DNA of 46,030 nucleotides from Spirochaetota bacterium (GTDB lineage Bacteria; Spirochaetota; Spirochaetia; B11-G9): NCBI GenBank assembly GCA_024280415.1, contig JAJRQE010000066.1, positions 1 to 46,030 of the forward strand, read 5' to 3'. Shown piece by piece: positions 8,439 to 18,130 of this stretch (position 1 is its first letter; each line of letters starts with the position of its first letter). The notes under the pieces were generated by a model. It saw only the letters and a program-made list of their open reading frames with translations, ran no database searches and was not told where the DNA came from. The position numbers and the translations under genes were made by a program.

Positions 8439-9706
8439 TCCTGAAAAGAATTGTCGTATCTTCGCCGGTATATTTCTGCATTTAATAGTTTTAAAGCTTC
8501 ATCATTACCTCTAAGACATATACATTCAATTGAGTTTGCATAGATTTCTCTAAATGGATTAATGGTTTCTTTTCCTCTGGTAATAGAAAAAGCCTTTTGG
8601 ATAAGATCTGTAATAGTATTCCGATTTCCGCTTTTTAACAGTATCCGTGATGCAAGGAGAAGTGATCCTGTAGAAACATTATTATTTAAATCGATAAAAG
8701 TTGTACAATTAACACCCACTGCTACCATTAATAATTCAAAGGTATCATCAAATCCCTGTGCATAACCTGGATCTGCTAAAAGGAATAATCTTTTTAAAGA
8801 TCCATTATGTGTAAGGAATCTGGAAGCATAAAGTTCCAGTTCTTTATTTCCGGTTTTCATGAATTCAATTGCAATATTTTCATCCTGCTTGGAATCGGGA
8901 TCCAGGAGTTCGATGAGATGAAGCTGTTGTGTGATTTCAAGTTCCATGGGTTTAACTGCGTAAAGATCCGCAAGGTCTCTTGTAATTCTTAATCTTGCGG
9001 CCTTTCTGACTTCAAAAGAGGGGTCATCAAGAATAAGTGATACCAGAATTTTGTAGAGTTTTTCTCTTTTTGGTGTACTGAATAATTTCACGGCTGTAAT
9101 CCGAACAGGAATACCTGGATCCTTAAAACTTCCCCAAACTGCTTCTTCAGCATTTTTATTTGTACTGTGTACAAGAATATTGATTGCGAAGTATCTTGAT
9201 TTCCACTCTGAATCACCCATCATCTCAGTTATTTCACTAAGATTATCATGAAAAAATCTTAGGGCTTTTTCTCCGTCAAAGTTCTCACCATTTCCGGAAA
9301 TTGCAATTTTTCTAAGAACCATAAATTCACCGCTTTTATCCATCCATTCAGTAAGAAGGTTCTGTAGACTGGATTTCCCCAGAACAGCTTTCATGACATG
9401 AAAAAGATTCTTATCAGGAGAGTATTTTAGAACTTTCTGTATTTTTCTGCGTCCTGGCAATTTCTGTATTTTTTTTATCCATATATTATCAAGACCTGTC
9501 AGGACAGGGAGATTTATACCGTAACTTATAGAAAGTTTTTCAATGTATGAACTAAATAAAAGAAGCAGCCATTCAGGGTAATTCAATATGTATATCTGTT
9601 TACCGATCTTATTCCGTATTTTCCTTTTAAAGGATATATATACGATAAAGGGGATAAGAATTAAAATACTAAAAGAAAGAGCGGAAATTATTATAATAGA
9701 ATTCAT
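8372..9706 (-). CDS. HEAT-repeat protein with N-terminal membrane anchor
   Basis: A single membrane segment (about residues 3-27, IIIISALSFSILILIPFIVYI) is followed by a basic stretch and a long helical body. Repeats such as DPGIPVRITAVKLFS and DPSFEVRKAARLRI fit HEAT/PBS-like repeats; the remainder is more divergent. The start ATG shares an ATGA overlap with the stop of the GAF gene, which fixes the start and implies coupled translation. Probably a cytoplasmic scaffold tethered to the inner membrane. Function unknown. Confidence 0.72.
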   Translation of the reverse strand: MNSIIIISALSFSILILIPFIVYISFKRKIRNKIGKQIYILNYPEWLLLLFSSYIEKLSISYGINLPVLTGLDNIWIKKIQKLPGRRKIQKVLKYSPDKNLFHVMKAVLGKSSLQNLLTEWMDKSGEFMVLRKIAISGNGENFDGEKALRFFHDNLSEITEMMGDSEWKSRYFAINILVHSTNKNAEEAVWGSFKDPGIPVRITAVKLFSTPKREKLYKILVSLILDDPSFEVRKAARLRITRDLADLYAVKPMELEITQQLHLIELLDPDSKQDENIAIEFMKTGNKELELYASRFLTHNGSLKRLFLLADPGYAQGFDDTFELLMVAVGVNCTTFIDLNNNVSTGSLLLASRILLKSGNRNTITDLIQKAFSITRGKETINPFREIYANSIECICLRGNDEALKLLNAEIYRRRYDNSFQEWILKKYLIIMRIFLHQHYWIF

Positions 9707-10149
9707 ATTAAACTCCTAATGTTTTCGAGGAAAGAAAGTTCATTTTTTTTAAAGTAAAATGGTCTTACTGAGTTTACAATAAGGATATCCTGTATAATGT
9801 TTTTCTGCAGGATGGAAATTGCCAGTCCGCTTTCCATTTTACCAGTTAGTAATATATCCCGGAACGGACTATTTTTTTTGGTGTTCAGACAAACAAGTTC
9901 ACGGGATTCATTTATGAACTGTATAAATTCCGAGTCTGATGATATAATGTCCGGGACTGAAGGATACCCTTTCTTAATAGCTAGTTTAAATATGCTGCCA
10001 TCCTTGTTCGTTGAATAGAGACAGCAGAGATCCGGGTCTAACGCTGAATTTATACACTCAACAAGAATTTCTGATATTTTGATTCTGCTTTTTGTCTTAT
10101 GAATCATAGTTCCGGCTTCAAGAATTAGTTTTGTATATTGGGGAGTCAT
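9703..10149 (-). CDS. Small GAF-like domain protein
   Basis: The 148-residue protein consists of one domain: an amphipathic N-terminal helix (TKLILEAGTMIHKTKSRIKISEILVECI), a strand pair with DLCCLYSTNKDGSIFKLAIKKG, and SGLAISILQKNIIQDILIV, the order expected of a GAF fold. No catalytic or DNA-binding part is attached, so it may sense a ligand or bind a partner. It is the first gene of the five-gene minus-strand operon and overlaps the next by four bases. GAF assignment is by pattern only. Confidence 0.6.
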   Translation of the reverse strand: MTPQYTKLILEAGTMIHKTKSRIKISEILVECINSALDPDLCCLYSTNKDGSIFKLAIKKGYPSVPDIISSDSEFIQFINESRELVCLNTKKNSPFRDILLTGKMESGLAISILQKNIIQDILIVNSVRPFYFKKNELSFLENIRSLI

Positions 10150-10319
10150 TGTCTGTAAGGTATCCTCTCTGACTGTCAGTTTAAAATTTTCTATAATAAG
10201 TTCAGTAGGGATTGAATATTACACCCTAATACGGTAGAATCCCACGCTGAATGGTAACTTGGATGAAATCCGCTTTGAACTCTTTTCTTAAACTGTTCAA
10301 TAATAACATGAGAATACAC

Positions 10320-10344
10320 AGCCTTCAAGGGAAAATAGAAGGCT
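10320..10344 (+). other. Hairpin in the EF-G leader
   Basis: AGCCTTC and GAAGGCT form a 7-bp stem around an 11-base loop, 28 bases before the EF-G start. No T-tract follows, so it is not a terminator; it could affect translation or mRNA stability. The rest of the 223-base gap between the GAF gene and EF-G (10150-10372) shows no gene; it should hold the two divergent promoters, but I could not fix them. Confidence 0.35.
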
Positions 10345-10372
10345 ATCTATAAATTGCGAGGTATGAGTTTCT

Positions 10373-12463
10373 ATGAACACAGATATTTCTAAAATGAGAA
10401 ATATTGGTATAAGTGCCCACATTGACTCAGGTAAAACGACTTTGACAGAGCGTATCCTTTTTTATTGTAAGAAGATACATTCTATTCATGAAGTCAGAGG
10501 TAAAGATGGAGTCGGCGCAACCATGGACTCAATGGAGCTGGAGAAAGAACGGGGTATTACAATTGCTTCTGCTGCAACCAGTGTTAACTGGAAGGGTTTT
10601 GATATAAATATTATTGATACTCCCGGACACGTGGATTTTACAATAGAAGTTGAGAGGGCTCTAAGAGTTCTTGATGGTGCTGTTCTTGTTCTATGTTCAG
10701 TAGCAGGAGTGCAGTCTCAATCTATTACTGTTGACAGACAGATGAAACGGTACAATGTTCCAAGAATTGCATTTGTTAACAAATGTGACAGAACCGGAGC
10801 AGACCCCTTAAAAGTTAAGGATCAGCTGATAGAGAAACTGGGACATAATGCTGTTATGATTCAGCTTCCTATTGGACTTGAAGATAAACATGAAGGTATC
10901 ATTGATCTTGTGACGATGAAAGCTGTTTACTTTCGGGGACCCGATGGTGAGGATATCGTAGTTACTGATATTCCATCAGATCTTCTTGCAGAAGCAGAGG
11001 AGAAGAGAGAAGAACTTCTAGATGTTGTTTCCATGTTTTCTGATGAACTTATGGAAGCCATGATGGAAGAAAATGTAACTGAGGAAATGATTCATGATGC
11101 GATTAGAAAGGGAACTTTGACTCAGGAGCTTACACCGGTCTGCCTCGGATCTGCATATAAGAATAAGGGTGTTCAGTCGCTTCTTGATGCAACAACAAGG
11201 TATTTACCCGATCCGACAGAGGTAACTAATATTGCGTTGGATCTTGATAATGACGAGAAAGAGATTATTCTGGAATCCAGTCTTGAAAAGCCGAATGTGG
11301 CTTTGGCATTTAAACTTGAGGATGGCCAGTATGGGCAGCTTACATATATCCGTGTATATCAGGGACATATTAAAAAGGGAAGTGAGCTCTACAATACACG
11401 CAGTAGAAGGAAGTTTAAGGTTGGACGTCTTATAAAGATGCACTCTGACCATATGGAAGATATAACAGAAGCTGAATGCGGTGATATTGCAGCTCTTTTT
11501 GGTGTAGAATGTGCTTCCGGAGATACTTTTGTTCAGACCGGACTTAACTATTCTATGACAAGTATGTTTGTACCCTCCCCTGTCATAAGTCTTGCCATTT
11601 CTCCTACGGATAAAAAAGCAGCTGATAATATGGCAAAGGCTCTGAACAGATTTACCAAAGAGGACCCTACATTTAGAACTTTTGTAGATAAGGAGTCCAA
11701 TCAGACTATAATTCAGGGTATGGGTGAACTTCATCTTGAGGTCTATATTGAGAGAATGAAAAGGGAATATGCTGCTGAAGTTGAAATTGGGCAGCCTCAG
11801 GTTGCATACAGAGAAGCAATAAGTAAAGTGGCTGAATTTAACTATACTCACAAGAAACAGTCCGGTGGTTCAGGCCAGTATGGCCGGGTTGCCGGATTTA
11901 TGGAACCTCTCTCTGAGGGTGAGTATGAGTTTGTTAATAAGATAAAGGGTGGTTCAATTCCTACGGAATATATACCTGCCTGTGATAAAGGATTTAAGTC
12001 ATCCCTGGAAAAGGGATCTCTTATCGGTTTCCCGATTGTTGGTGTTAAAGTGACAATAAATGATGGACAGTCCCATACAGTCGACTCTTCAGATATGGCT
12101 TTTCAGTTGGCAGCAAGGGGCGCTTTTAAAGAAGCTTATCTTAAGGCGAAACCTGTAATTTTAGAACCAATAATGAAGGTTGCCATTGAAGGACCTACTG
12201 AATTTCAGGGAAATGTATTTGGAGCAATAAATCAGCGTAGAGGTATTATTGTCAGCTCTGCTGATGAAGGTACTTTCTCTACGGTTGATGCTGAAGTTCC
12301 TTTAAGTGAGATGTTTGGTTTTTCAACTACACTCAGGTCTTTAACACAGGGTAAGGCAGAGTTTTCAATGGAGTTCTTAAAATATGGAAAAGTACCAAAG
12401 GGTATATCGGAAGAACTTATAAAAGAGTATGAAGAAAAACGTAAAAAAGAAGCTGGTAAATAG
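10373..12463 (+). CDS. fusA: Elongation factor G, mitochondrial-type (EF-G1)
   Basis: A full-length (696 aa) translational GTPase. G1 is AHIDSGKTT, the switch I region reads [27 protein letters not shown]3 is DTPGHVDF and G4 NKCD. The RGKDxVGAxMDSMELE block is the hallmark of the mitochondrial EF-G1/spirochaetal type rather than ordinary bacterial FusA; spirochaetes are known to carry such a translocase together with a second recycling EF-G. Domains II-V follow, including [11 protein letters not shown] of domain IV. It catalyses tRNA-mRNA translocation on the ribosome. GCGAGG lies about a dozen bases before the ATG. The next gene follows after 23 bases. Confidence 0.95.
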   Translation: MNTDISKMRNIGISAHIDSGKTTLTERILFYCKKIHSIHEVRGKDGVGATMDSMELEKERGITIASAATSVNWKGFDINIIDTPGHVDFTIEVERALRVLDGAVLVLCSVAGVQSQSITVDRQMKRYNVPRIAFVNKCDRTGADPLKVKDQLIEKLGHNAVMIQLPIGLEDKHEGIIDLVTMKAVYFRGPDGEDIVVTDIPSDLLAEAEEKREELLDVVSMFSDELMEAMMEENVTEEMIHDAIRKGTLTQELTPVCLGSAYKNKGVQSLLDATTRYLPDPTEVTNIALDLDNDEKEIILESSLEKPNVALAFKLEDGQYGQLTYIRVYQGHIKKGSELYNTRSRRKFKVGRLIKMHSDHMEDITEAECGDIAALFGVECASGDTFVQTGLNYSMTSMFVPSPVISLAISPTDKKAADNMAKALNRFTKEDPTFRTFVDKESNQTIIQGMGELHLEVYIERMKREYAAEVEIGQPQVAYREAISKVAEFNYTHKKQSGGSGQYGRVAGFMEPLSEGEYEFVNKIKGGSIPTEYIPACDKGFKSSLEKGSLIGFPIVGVKVTINDGQSHTVDSSDMAFQLAARGAFKEAYLKAKPVILEPIMKVAIEGPTEFQGNVFGAINQRRGIIVSSADEGTFSTVDAEVPLSEMFGFSTTLRSLTQGKAEFSMEFLKYGKVPKGISEELIKEYEEKRKKEAGK

Positions 12464-12486
12464 CTTCCTGCAGGAGGAATATATCA

Positions 12487-13191
12487 ATGGTACGATCTGA
12501 ACTGAATAAAAGAAGTCCTTTAAGAGTTTTTGAAAAGTCTATAAAGGGTGGTGTTGGTAAGGGCCATATCGGTGTTTTGGCATCCAAGAAAGGTGTTGGG
12601 AAGACTGCATGTCTTGTACATATAGCAACTGATAAACTTTTTCGGGACAGACATGTAATACATGTTTCTTTTTCCCAGAAAGTTGACCACATTATTAATT
12701 GGTACGAAGATATTTTTAAAGAAATTGCAAAAAAACGAGAACTTGAAGATGCAGTAGATATTCATGATGAAATTATCACAAATAGAGTAATTATGAATTT
12801 TAATAGTCAGGGAACTACCATTGATCAGGTTCTTACGAGTCTAAGAGCCATGATAAGCGACGGTAACTTTCCTGCAGATTCAGTTATATTTGATGGTTAT
12901 GACCTTGCATCCTCATCAACAGAAGATTTTGGGAAACTGAAAGCTTTTGCAAAAGAGGTTGAAATAGAAGTATGGATAAGCGCTTCTCTCAAAGGTGAAG
13001 CCCCTGTATTTAATGATAATGGTGTTCCCGAAGAGCTTGAGAATAAGATTAATGATCTTGATGTTCTGATTACCCTTAAATATGAGGGAGATCATGTTCA
13101 TTTTCAGGTTATAAAGGATCATGACACACTTGAACCAAAAGAGATGACATTAAAACTGGATCCAAAGACCTTACTTATTGCAAGAGAATAA
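12487..13191 (+). CDS. P-loop ATPase-like protein (RecA/KaiC-like fold), unknown role
   Basis: The 234-residue protein has a Walker A-like ASKKGVGKTA at about residues 34-43; the usual first Gly of GxxxxGKT is replaced by Ser. A hydrophobic strand ending in Asp, SVIFDGYDLA at about 137, could be Walker B. The arrangement LxxxLRAMIS...VIFDG resembles RecA-superfamily ATPases such as KaiC or RadA cores but lacks their other motifs. A strong AGGAGG precedes the ATG by six bases. It forms a two-gene unit with EF-G and is followed by a terminator, so a role tied to translation is possible but unproven. Confidence 0.7.
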   Translation: MVRSELNKRSPLRVFEKSIKGGVGKGHIGVLASKKGVGKTACLVHIATDKLFRDRHVIHVSFSQKVDHIINWYEDIFKEIAKKRELEDAVDIHDEIITNRVIMNFNSQGTTIDQVLTSLRAMISDGNFPADSVIFDGYDLASSSTEDFGKLKAFAKEVEIEVWISASLKGEAPVFNDNGVPEELENKINDLDVLITLKYEGDHVHFQVIKDHDTLEPKEMTLKLDPKTLLIARE

Positions 13192-13218
13192 AACAGTTAT
13201 AATCACCGATTTTTTAAG

Positions 13219-13257
13219 AACCGGAAGTTTGATATTATATCAGCTTCCGGTTTTTTT
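13219..13257 (+). terminator. Rho-independent terminator after EF-G / P-loop genes
   Basis: AACCGGAAG and CTTCCGGTT make a perfect 9-bp stem with a 16-base loop followed by seven T. It lies between the convergent P-loop ATPase and cbiB genes. On the plus strand it is a standard intrinsic terminator. Confidence 0.9.
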
Positions 13258-13261
13258 ATAA

Positions 13262-14212
13262 TTACCAATTCCTCAAGATGGTTATTAAAAAAGCATAAAA
13301 TAGAAAAGATAGTATGACAGAAATCCCTATTATAATTATTGAATATGAAATATCCCCTATTTCAGGTTCTCTTTGTTTATCCCCCAGTGTTTGCTTGATA
13401 ACAATTTCACCAAAGTAAGTTGCATTTCCTCCCAGTTGAATTCCAAGGATTCCGGCCATAGCTGCTTCAGGGTATCCTGCGTTTGGACTGGCTGTATTTG
13501 AGTGATCTCTGACCATTATTTTCCAGGCATTACGAACAGAACTTTTAGTAAATAATCCTGCCATGCAAATGAGCAGTCCAGTCAGTCTTGCAGGAATAAA
13601 GTTTACTATATCATCAAGAATAGCTGCCGTTGTTCCAAAATCAATAAATCGTTTATTTTTATATCCCCACATTGCATCCATGGTGTTTATGGTTCTATAG
13701 ATTAGTGATCCCAGGGGGCCGAAAATCAGCCCCCAGAATAGTGGAGCTATTATAGAGTCGGATGCATTTTCACTAATACTCTCTATTGTTCCCAATATAA
13801 TTCTTTCTTCAGTTAAGTTCATTGTATCTCTGCTTAGAATCATTCCCGATCTCTTTCTGGCGAGCTGAATATCATCATTATCCAATGCAGTTTTTATTCT
13901 TAATCCATGTGTGGCAAGATCTTTAACTGCTATTGATGTATAAAAAATAAAAATACTGAATACCTCTTTTCCAAAGGGTACTAAATTAAAAACCTGGTTT
14001 AGGAGTATAAAAATCCCGGTAACAACCGATATGATAATTATGATTCCCCCCATCCCCATCCTCTTTTTAGAAAAATTCCGGTGGTATAATAAAGATTCAA
14101 CTTTTGATATTAATTTTCCAATAATGCGTACGGGATGAAACTTGTATTGGGGGTCACCTATTATAAGATCCAATACGAGAGCAAAAGATAATAAAAAATA
14201 GTTTTCAGCCAC
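13262..14212 (-). CDS. cbiB: Adenosylcobinamide-phosphate synthase CbiB/CobD
   Basis: An integral membrane protein of 316 aa with the family signature LDLIIGDPQYKFHPVRIIG at the N-terminus and several membrane helices, plus ARKRSGMILSRDTMNL and PNAGYPEAAMAGILGIQLGG. CbiB joins adenosylcobyric acid to aminopropanol phosphate, giving adenosylcobinamide phosphate. The start is GTG, 13 bases after the stop of the CobQ fusion with AGGAA before it. It is the last gene of the riboswitch-led cobalamin operon. Its substrate is made by the upstream fusion gene, which supports the assignment. Confidence 0.95.
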   Translation of the reverse strand: MAENYFLLSFALVLDLIIGDPQYKFHPVRIIGKLISKVESLLYHRNFSKKRMGMGGIIIIISVVTGIFILLNQVFNLVPFGKEVFSIFIFYTSIAVKDLATHGLRIKTALDNDDIQLARKRSGMILSRDTMNLTEERIILGTIESISENASDSIIAPLFWGLIFGPLGSLIYRTINTMDAMWGYKNKRFIDFGTTAAILDDIVNFIPARLTGLLICMAGLFTKSSVRNAWKIMVRDHSNTASPNAGYPEAAMAGILGIQLGGNATYFGEIVIKQTLGDKQREPEIGDISYSIIIIGISVILSFLFYAFLITILRNW

Positions 14213-14225
14213 TGTGTCTTATTTC

Positions 14226-16823
14226 CTATAATCCCATAATTTGTTTTATCTTATCGAGATCTATACTTTCCCGTAAAGTATCTGCAAGGCTGTTTAATGA
14301 TTTGTCGATATCATAGATGTAGGAGGGTGTATTGGATAATGGTAAGTTTTTCTTTTTCCGTAGGGAGTTTAAAAACCATAATCTAAAATTATCATTATCA
14401 AAAATACCATGGATATATGTTCCCCATACCCTTCCATCAGGTGACTCTGATCCCAGAAGTCCATTCTCGGAATTAATAATTATACTACCGGAGTTTATCT
14501 GTGAAATTCCATGATGTATTTCGTATCCCATTACCTCGCATCCAGAGGGAATATGTATAGATTTGACTAGTTTTAGTTGTTTATCCGGGTGAAATGTTGT
14601 TTCAATATCCAGAAATCCAAGACCTTTAGATAAATTATTGTTCTTACCTTCAGGTGATTCTATCTGCTGGCTGTCTAAAATAGTTTTACCAAGAATCTGA
14701 AAGCCTCCACAGATGCCTACAATAAGGATTCCCTCGTTATTCATAGCCCTCAGTTTTGACTGAAATCCTTTTTTTCTTAGCCATTGGAGATCCCCTGTTG
14801 TATTTTTACTTCCTGGAATAATAATTGCTGAAAAACTGTTATCCAAAGTTTCTGAATTTACAATTAAACAGATCTCAATATCATTCTCCATTCGTAAAGG
14901 ATCAATGTCGGTAAAATTTGAAATATGTGGAAGATCAATAAGAGCAATTTTTAAGGGTGAACCTTTACTGGGTTTTTTAAAGTATGATCCCTCTTTAAGC
15001 GATACCGAGTCTTCTTCAGGAAGGTTGAGATTATTAATAAAAGGGACAGTTCCAAGTACGGTTCTACCTGTATATTCAAAAATGTAATCATGTGCATCTT
15101 TCAACAGATCACTGTTTCCTCTAAAACGATTAATAATGAAACCCTTTACAAGGTTTCTCTCCCATTCTTCAAACACATCCATAGTTCCGATCAGGGAGGC
15201 ATATACACCTCCCCTGTCTATGTCCCCTACAATGAGAACCGGAGTATTTGCATATCTGGCCATTCCCATATTTACAATATCATTTTCTTTTAAATTTACT
15301 TCTCCAGGGCTTCCTGCTCCTTCTAAGATTACTATTTCATATTCTGCGGAAAGACTATCATAACTATTTTCAACATCTTTACGGATACCTGCTTTGAATG
15401 TTTTCCAGTGTTTTCCAGTCATATATCCTTTTGCAATACCATTAATTATTACCTGGGATCGACTGTCGGATGAGGGCTTTAATAAAACCGGATTCATTCT
15501 TACATCGGGAGTCAAATTACATGCTCTGGCCTGAAGTGCCTGGGCTCTGCCGATTTCTTTCCCATTTATTGTAACTGCTGAATTATTAGACATATTTTGA
15601 GCTTTGAAAGGAGCTACATTATAACCATCCTGATACAGTATGCGGCAGAGCCCTGCAACCAGAATACTCTTTCCTGCATTTGAGGCAGTTCCCTGAATCA
15701 TTAAAGGTTTTGCTTCTCTTTTCCTGTATTGGTTATTTTTATATTGATAATCTTGTATCCCTCTGTTGATATCTATATTGTGGGAAAAACTTTTTAAACT
15801 ATTAATAAGTTGTTTGTTTTCATAGGCAGTTTTAACTGCAATCCGAAAGAAAGAGTTTTTTAAACCATAAAAATTAGAGCAATTGCGTATTATAATATTA
15901 TCTCTTAAAAAATGAGCATCTAATTGGTCAAAATTAATTGAAGGATTGGTAATTTTTATGAGAATAAAATTTGCCTCTCCTGGATATAGTTTCAACCAGT
16001 TGAAATTTGAAAGATCATCAGTTAACTGTTTTTTTAGGTTTTTTACTGTAGTAATTGATTTATCAAAAAATAATTTATCGGTAAAAAGCTTTTCACCAAT
16101 TTTTTGTGCAAGTATGTTGACTGACCAGGGGGTCTGATCAGTTTTAATTTTATTAATAATATTCGGAGAGCAAATGCATAAACCGAGTCTGAGACCCGGG
16201 ATGCCGTAAAATTTTGTTAAAGACTTTATAATGATAATATTAGGAAGCAGTTTTGTCGCTAAAGAGCTGTATCCGGGTATAAAGTCTGAAAAAGATTCAT
16301 CTATGCAGAACATAGTTTTCTCATTATTTGCGGCTATATCTTTTAATTCTGATATTTCTACCGATTTACCTGTTGGATTATTTGGTTGTCCGATAAAAAC
16401 AAGTTTTCTTCCTCTGGATGAGTTTAATAGTATTTGAAGCTTTTCGAAATTGAGTGCAAATCCATCTTCGTCAGAGAGTTTCAGGTATGATGTTTGAATT
16501 TTTCTATTATTATATTCACTATAAGATGGTATTGGAATAATGAGATGATCAATATCTAAAATTTTAGGGAGTAAACTTATAAATTCACTGGCTCCATTTC
16601 CAAAAATTACTCTGTCGGCTGAGATAGAGTAATAATCTGCAGCTGCCTGTCTAAGTCCTGTCTGTTCCGGATCCGGATAGTGTATGACAGTTTCAATATT
16701 TCTATTAATCACTTTCCTTAGCCATGGTGGAAATCCAAGAGGATTAATATTTGCACTGAAATCAATGGGATTGGATTTATTATTATCTACAAACTTCCAT
16801 ATATTACCGCCGTGCCTGTTCAG
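14226..16823 (-). CDS. Fusion: threonine-phosphate decarboxylase (CobD/CobC-like) and cobyric acid synthase (CobQ)
   Basis: The N-terminal 330 residues are a PLP aminotransferase-fold enzyme with the Schiff-base Lys in KSLTKFYGIPGLRLG; it decarboxylates threonine phosphate to aminopropanol phosphate. The C-terminal part (about 490 aa) is CobQ/CbiP, which amidates adenosylcobyrinic diamide: IQGTASNAGKS, FKAQNMSNNSA and the glutaminase nucleophile in VGICGGFQILG. The ORF track starts at a GTG at 16712, but the upstream frame encodes HGGNIW and DFSANINPLG, required parts of the CobD fold. AAGGAG stands six bases before a CTG at 16823-16821 that overlaps the cobS stop as CTGA; I take this as the start (865 aa). 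An ATT at 16826-16824 is the only other nearby choice. Confidence 0.88.
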   Translation of the reverse strand: MNRHGGNIWKFVDNNKSNPIDFSANINPLGFPPWLRKVINRNIETVIHYPDPEQTGLRQAAADYYSISADRVIFGNGASEFISLLPKILDIDHLIIPIPSYSEYNNRKIQTSYLKLSDEDGFALNFEKLQILLNSSRGRKLVFIGQPNNPTGKSVEISELKDIAANNEKTMFCIDESFSDFIPGYSSLATKLLPNIIIIKSLTKFYGIPGLRLGLCICSPNIINKIKTDQTPWSVNILAQKIGEKLFTDKLFFDKSITTVKNLKKQLTDDLSNFNWLKLYPGEANFILIKITNPSINFDQLDAHFLRDNIIIRNCSNFYGLKNSFFRIAVKTAYENKQLINSLKSFSHNIDINRGIQDYQYKNNQYRKREAKPLMIQGTASNAGKSILVAGLCRILYQDGYNVAPFKAQNMSNNSAVTINGKEIGRAQALQARACNLTPDVRMNPVLLKPSSDSRSQVIINGIAKGYMTGKHWKTFKAGIRKDVENSYDSLSAEYEIVILEGAGSPGEVNLKENDIVNMGMARYANTPVLIVGDIDRGGVYASLIGTMDVFEEWERNLVKGFIINRFRGNSDLLKDAHDYIFEYTGRTVLGTVPFINNLNLPEEDSVSLKEGSYFKKPSKGSPLKIALIDLPHISNFTDIDPLRMENDIEICLIVNSETLDNSFSAIIIPGSKNTTGDLQWLRKKGFQSKLRAMNNEGILIVGICGGFQILGKTILDSQQIESPEGKNNNLSKGLGFLDIETTFHPDKQLKLVKSIHIPSGCEVMGYEIHHGISQINSGSIIINSENGLLGSESPDGRVWGTYIHGIFDNDNFRLWFLNSLRKKKNLPLSNTPSYIYDIDKSLNSLADTLRESIDLDKIKQIMGL

Positions 16824-17620
16824 AATATTCTCCTTAGTAATTCTGCAATTATTATAAGATGAAAAATTTCCCCTGCTTCTATAGTAAAACCGATCGAATC
16901 TCCTGTGTATCCACCCACATATCTTTTCGAGAGGAGGGAGATCAGTAGTCCCCCTGCAATTGATCCTGAAAAAGGGATAATAGGTAGTGCAAAAGAGTGT
17001 GGATTAGTTGTTAGCAGGAATATCAAAAAAAGAGGAACAGCAAATGAAAGAATTATTCCTGAAGAAACAAGAAGTTTGGAATATCCCTTTAGAAGTTCTG
17101 CAAGACCAGGTTCATCTGCAGGAGGTATAATAGCAGGCATAAGAGCTCCGGCAATTCTGCCAGAAAGGGGGTAAAAAAACAAAACTGTAGTCCACAACCA
17201 TAAAGTACCGTTATTGTTAAGAATATTTATAGATTCTTCCAGTAGATAGAATTTAAACATTATATAGATCGCACCGGCAAAAATTGCAAAAGAACCTGTT
17301 CTTTTATCTGTTAGTATGGAAAGTCGTTTTTCCTTTGAGGTATTGAACAAAAAAGCATCAGCACAATCCAGGAGACCGTCAAAATGAAAGAGATTGAAAA
17401 CCAGATACTGAGATAAAATGATAATAAAAGCAGTTATTCCTGACAGGGAAAAAAGAGGATTGAGAAGAAAGAACAAACCAAACCCCATGCCTGACACTAT
17501 TAATCCAATGAGCGGAAAAAAAAGAGGGAAGAGGGAAAAGTCTATTCTATATTTTACGGGTATTGGGATTCTGCAAATTAGTCCGAATGAGGTTAGAAAG
17601 GAATCATAGATTTTTCTCAA
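16820..17620 (-). CDS. cobS: Adenosylcobinamide-GDP ribazoletransferase (cobalamin synthase) CobS
   Basis: A 266-residue multi-spanning membrane protein with the family's FHFDGLLDCADAFL motif (metal-binding Asp residues) and the DKRTGSFAIFAGAIYIMFKF segment. CobS joins alpha-ribazole to adenosylcobinamide-GDP, the last building step of cobalamin. It starts with TTG, preceded by GGAGGAGATAA, and the TTG overlaps the cobU stop as TTGA. Its own stop overlaps the presumed CTG start of the next gene, so three genes are chained translationally. Confidence 0.95.
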   Translation of the reverse strand: MRKIYDSFLTSFGLICRIPIPVKYRIDFSLFPLFFPLIGLIVSGMGFGLFFLLNPLFSLSGITAFIIILSQYLVFNLFHFDGLLDCADAFLFNTSKEKRLSILTDKRTGSFAIFAGAIYIMFKFYLLEESINILNNNGTLWLWTTVLFFYPLSGRIAGALMPAIIPPADEPGLAELLKGYSKLLVSSGIILSFAVPLFLIFLLTTNPHSFALPIIPFSGSIAGGLLISLLSKRYVGGYTGDSIGFTIEAGEIFHLIIIAELLRRIF

Positions 17621-18114
17621 TTATCTCCTCCTTTAACCCAAAGAGGTAATCCTGAAACCATCAGTACTACTTCGTTCATGGAAGAAGCAATCATTTTATT
17701 GGCTCCTGCGAGATATTCATTGTATTTACGTGCTACCGGATCCATTGGAACATTTCCCAGTCCTACCTCGTTTGTAACAATTATAATATTCTTTCTGGTT
17801 ACTGAAAGAAATGTTTTGAGAATTTCTTCCCAGTCCTTCTCTTTCTCCTGATAAAAAAGATTGTTCATCCATACTGTTACACAATCCAGAATGAGATTAT
17901 CTTGATGGTGTAAATTAATATCTACAGGTTCTTCAATTGTAAGGAATTCAGATCCTCTCTCTCTTTTATGTTTGAGGATTCTATCTTCCATCTCTTTGTC
18001 AAATGGGATTGCTGTAGCCAGGAAATTTTTAATTCCTGAAAGTTTTTCAGCTCGTTCAAGAGCATAGGAGCTTTTTCCTGATTTAATTCCACCAGTTATC
18101 AAAAGTCTTGTCAT
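17617..18114 (-). CDS. cobU: Adenosylcobinamide kinase / guanylyltransferase CobU
   Basis: A 165-residue P-loop enzyme: GGIKSGKSSYALERAE is the Walker A and following helix, KHKRERGSEFLTIEEP holds the conserved His-Lys-Arg guanylylation region, LILDCVTVWMNNL and VTNEVGLGNVPMDPVARKY are further CobU signatures. It phosphorylates adenosylcobinamide and transfers GMP to it, feeding CobS. Length is slightly short of the usual 175-180 but all motifs are present. Begins 16 bases after the ATPase gene of the importer. Confidence 0.95.
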   Translation of the reverse strand: MTRLLITGGIKSGKSSYALERAEKLSGIKNFLATAIPFDKEMEDRILKHKRERGSEFLTIEEPVDINLHHQDNLILDCVTVWMNNLFYQEKEKDWEEILKTFLSVTRKNIIIVTNEVGLGNVPMDPVARKYNEYLAGANKMIASSMNEVVLMVSGLPLWVKGGDN

Positions 18115-18130
18115 AAAGGGTTTCCCTTGT

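Noticed and set aside
11204-11851. 215-codon minus-strand ORF inside the EF-G gene
   Set aside because: It is fully antisense to a conserved EF-G region, has no ribosome site and its protein is cysteine- and histidine-rich noise.
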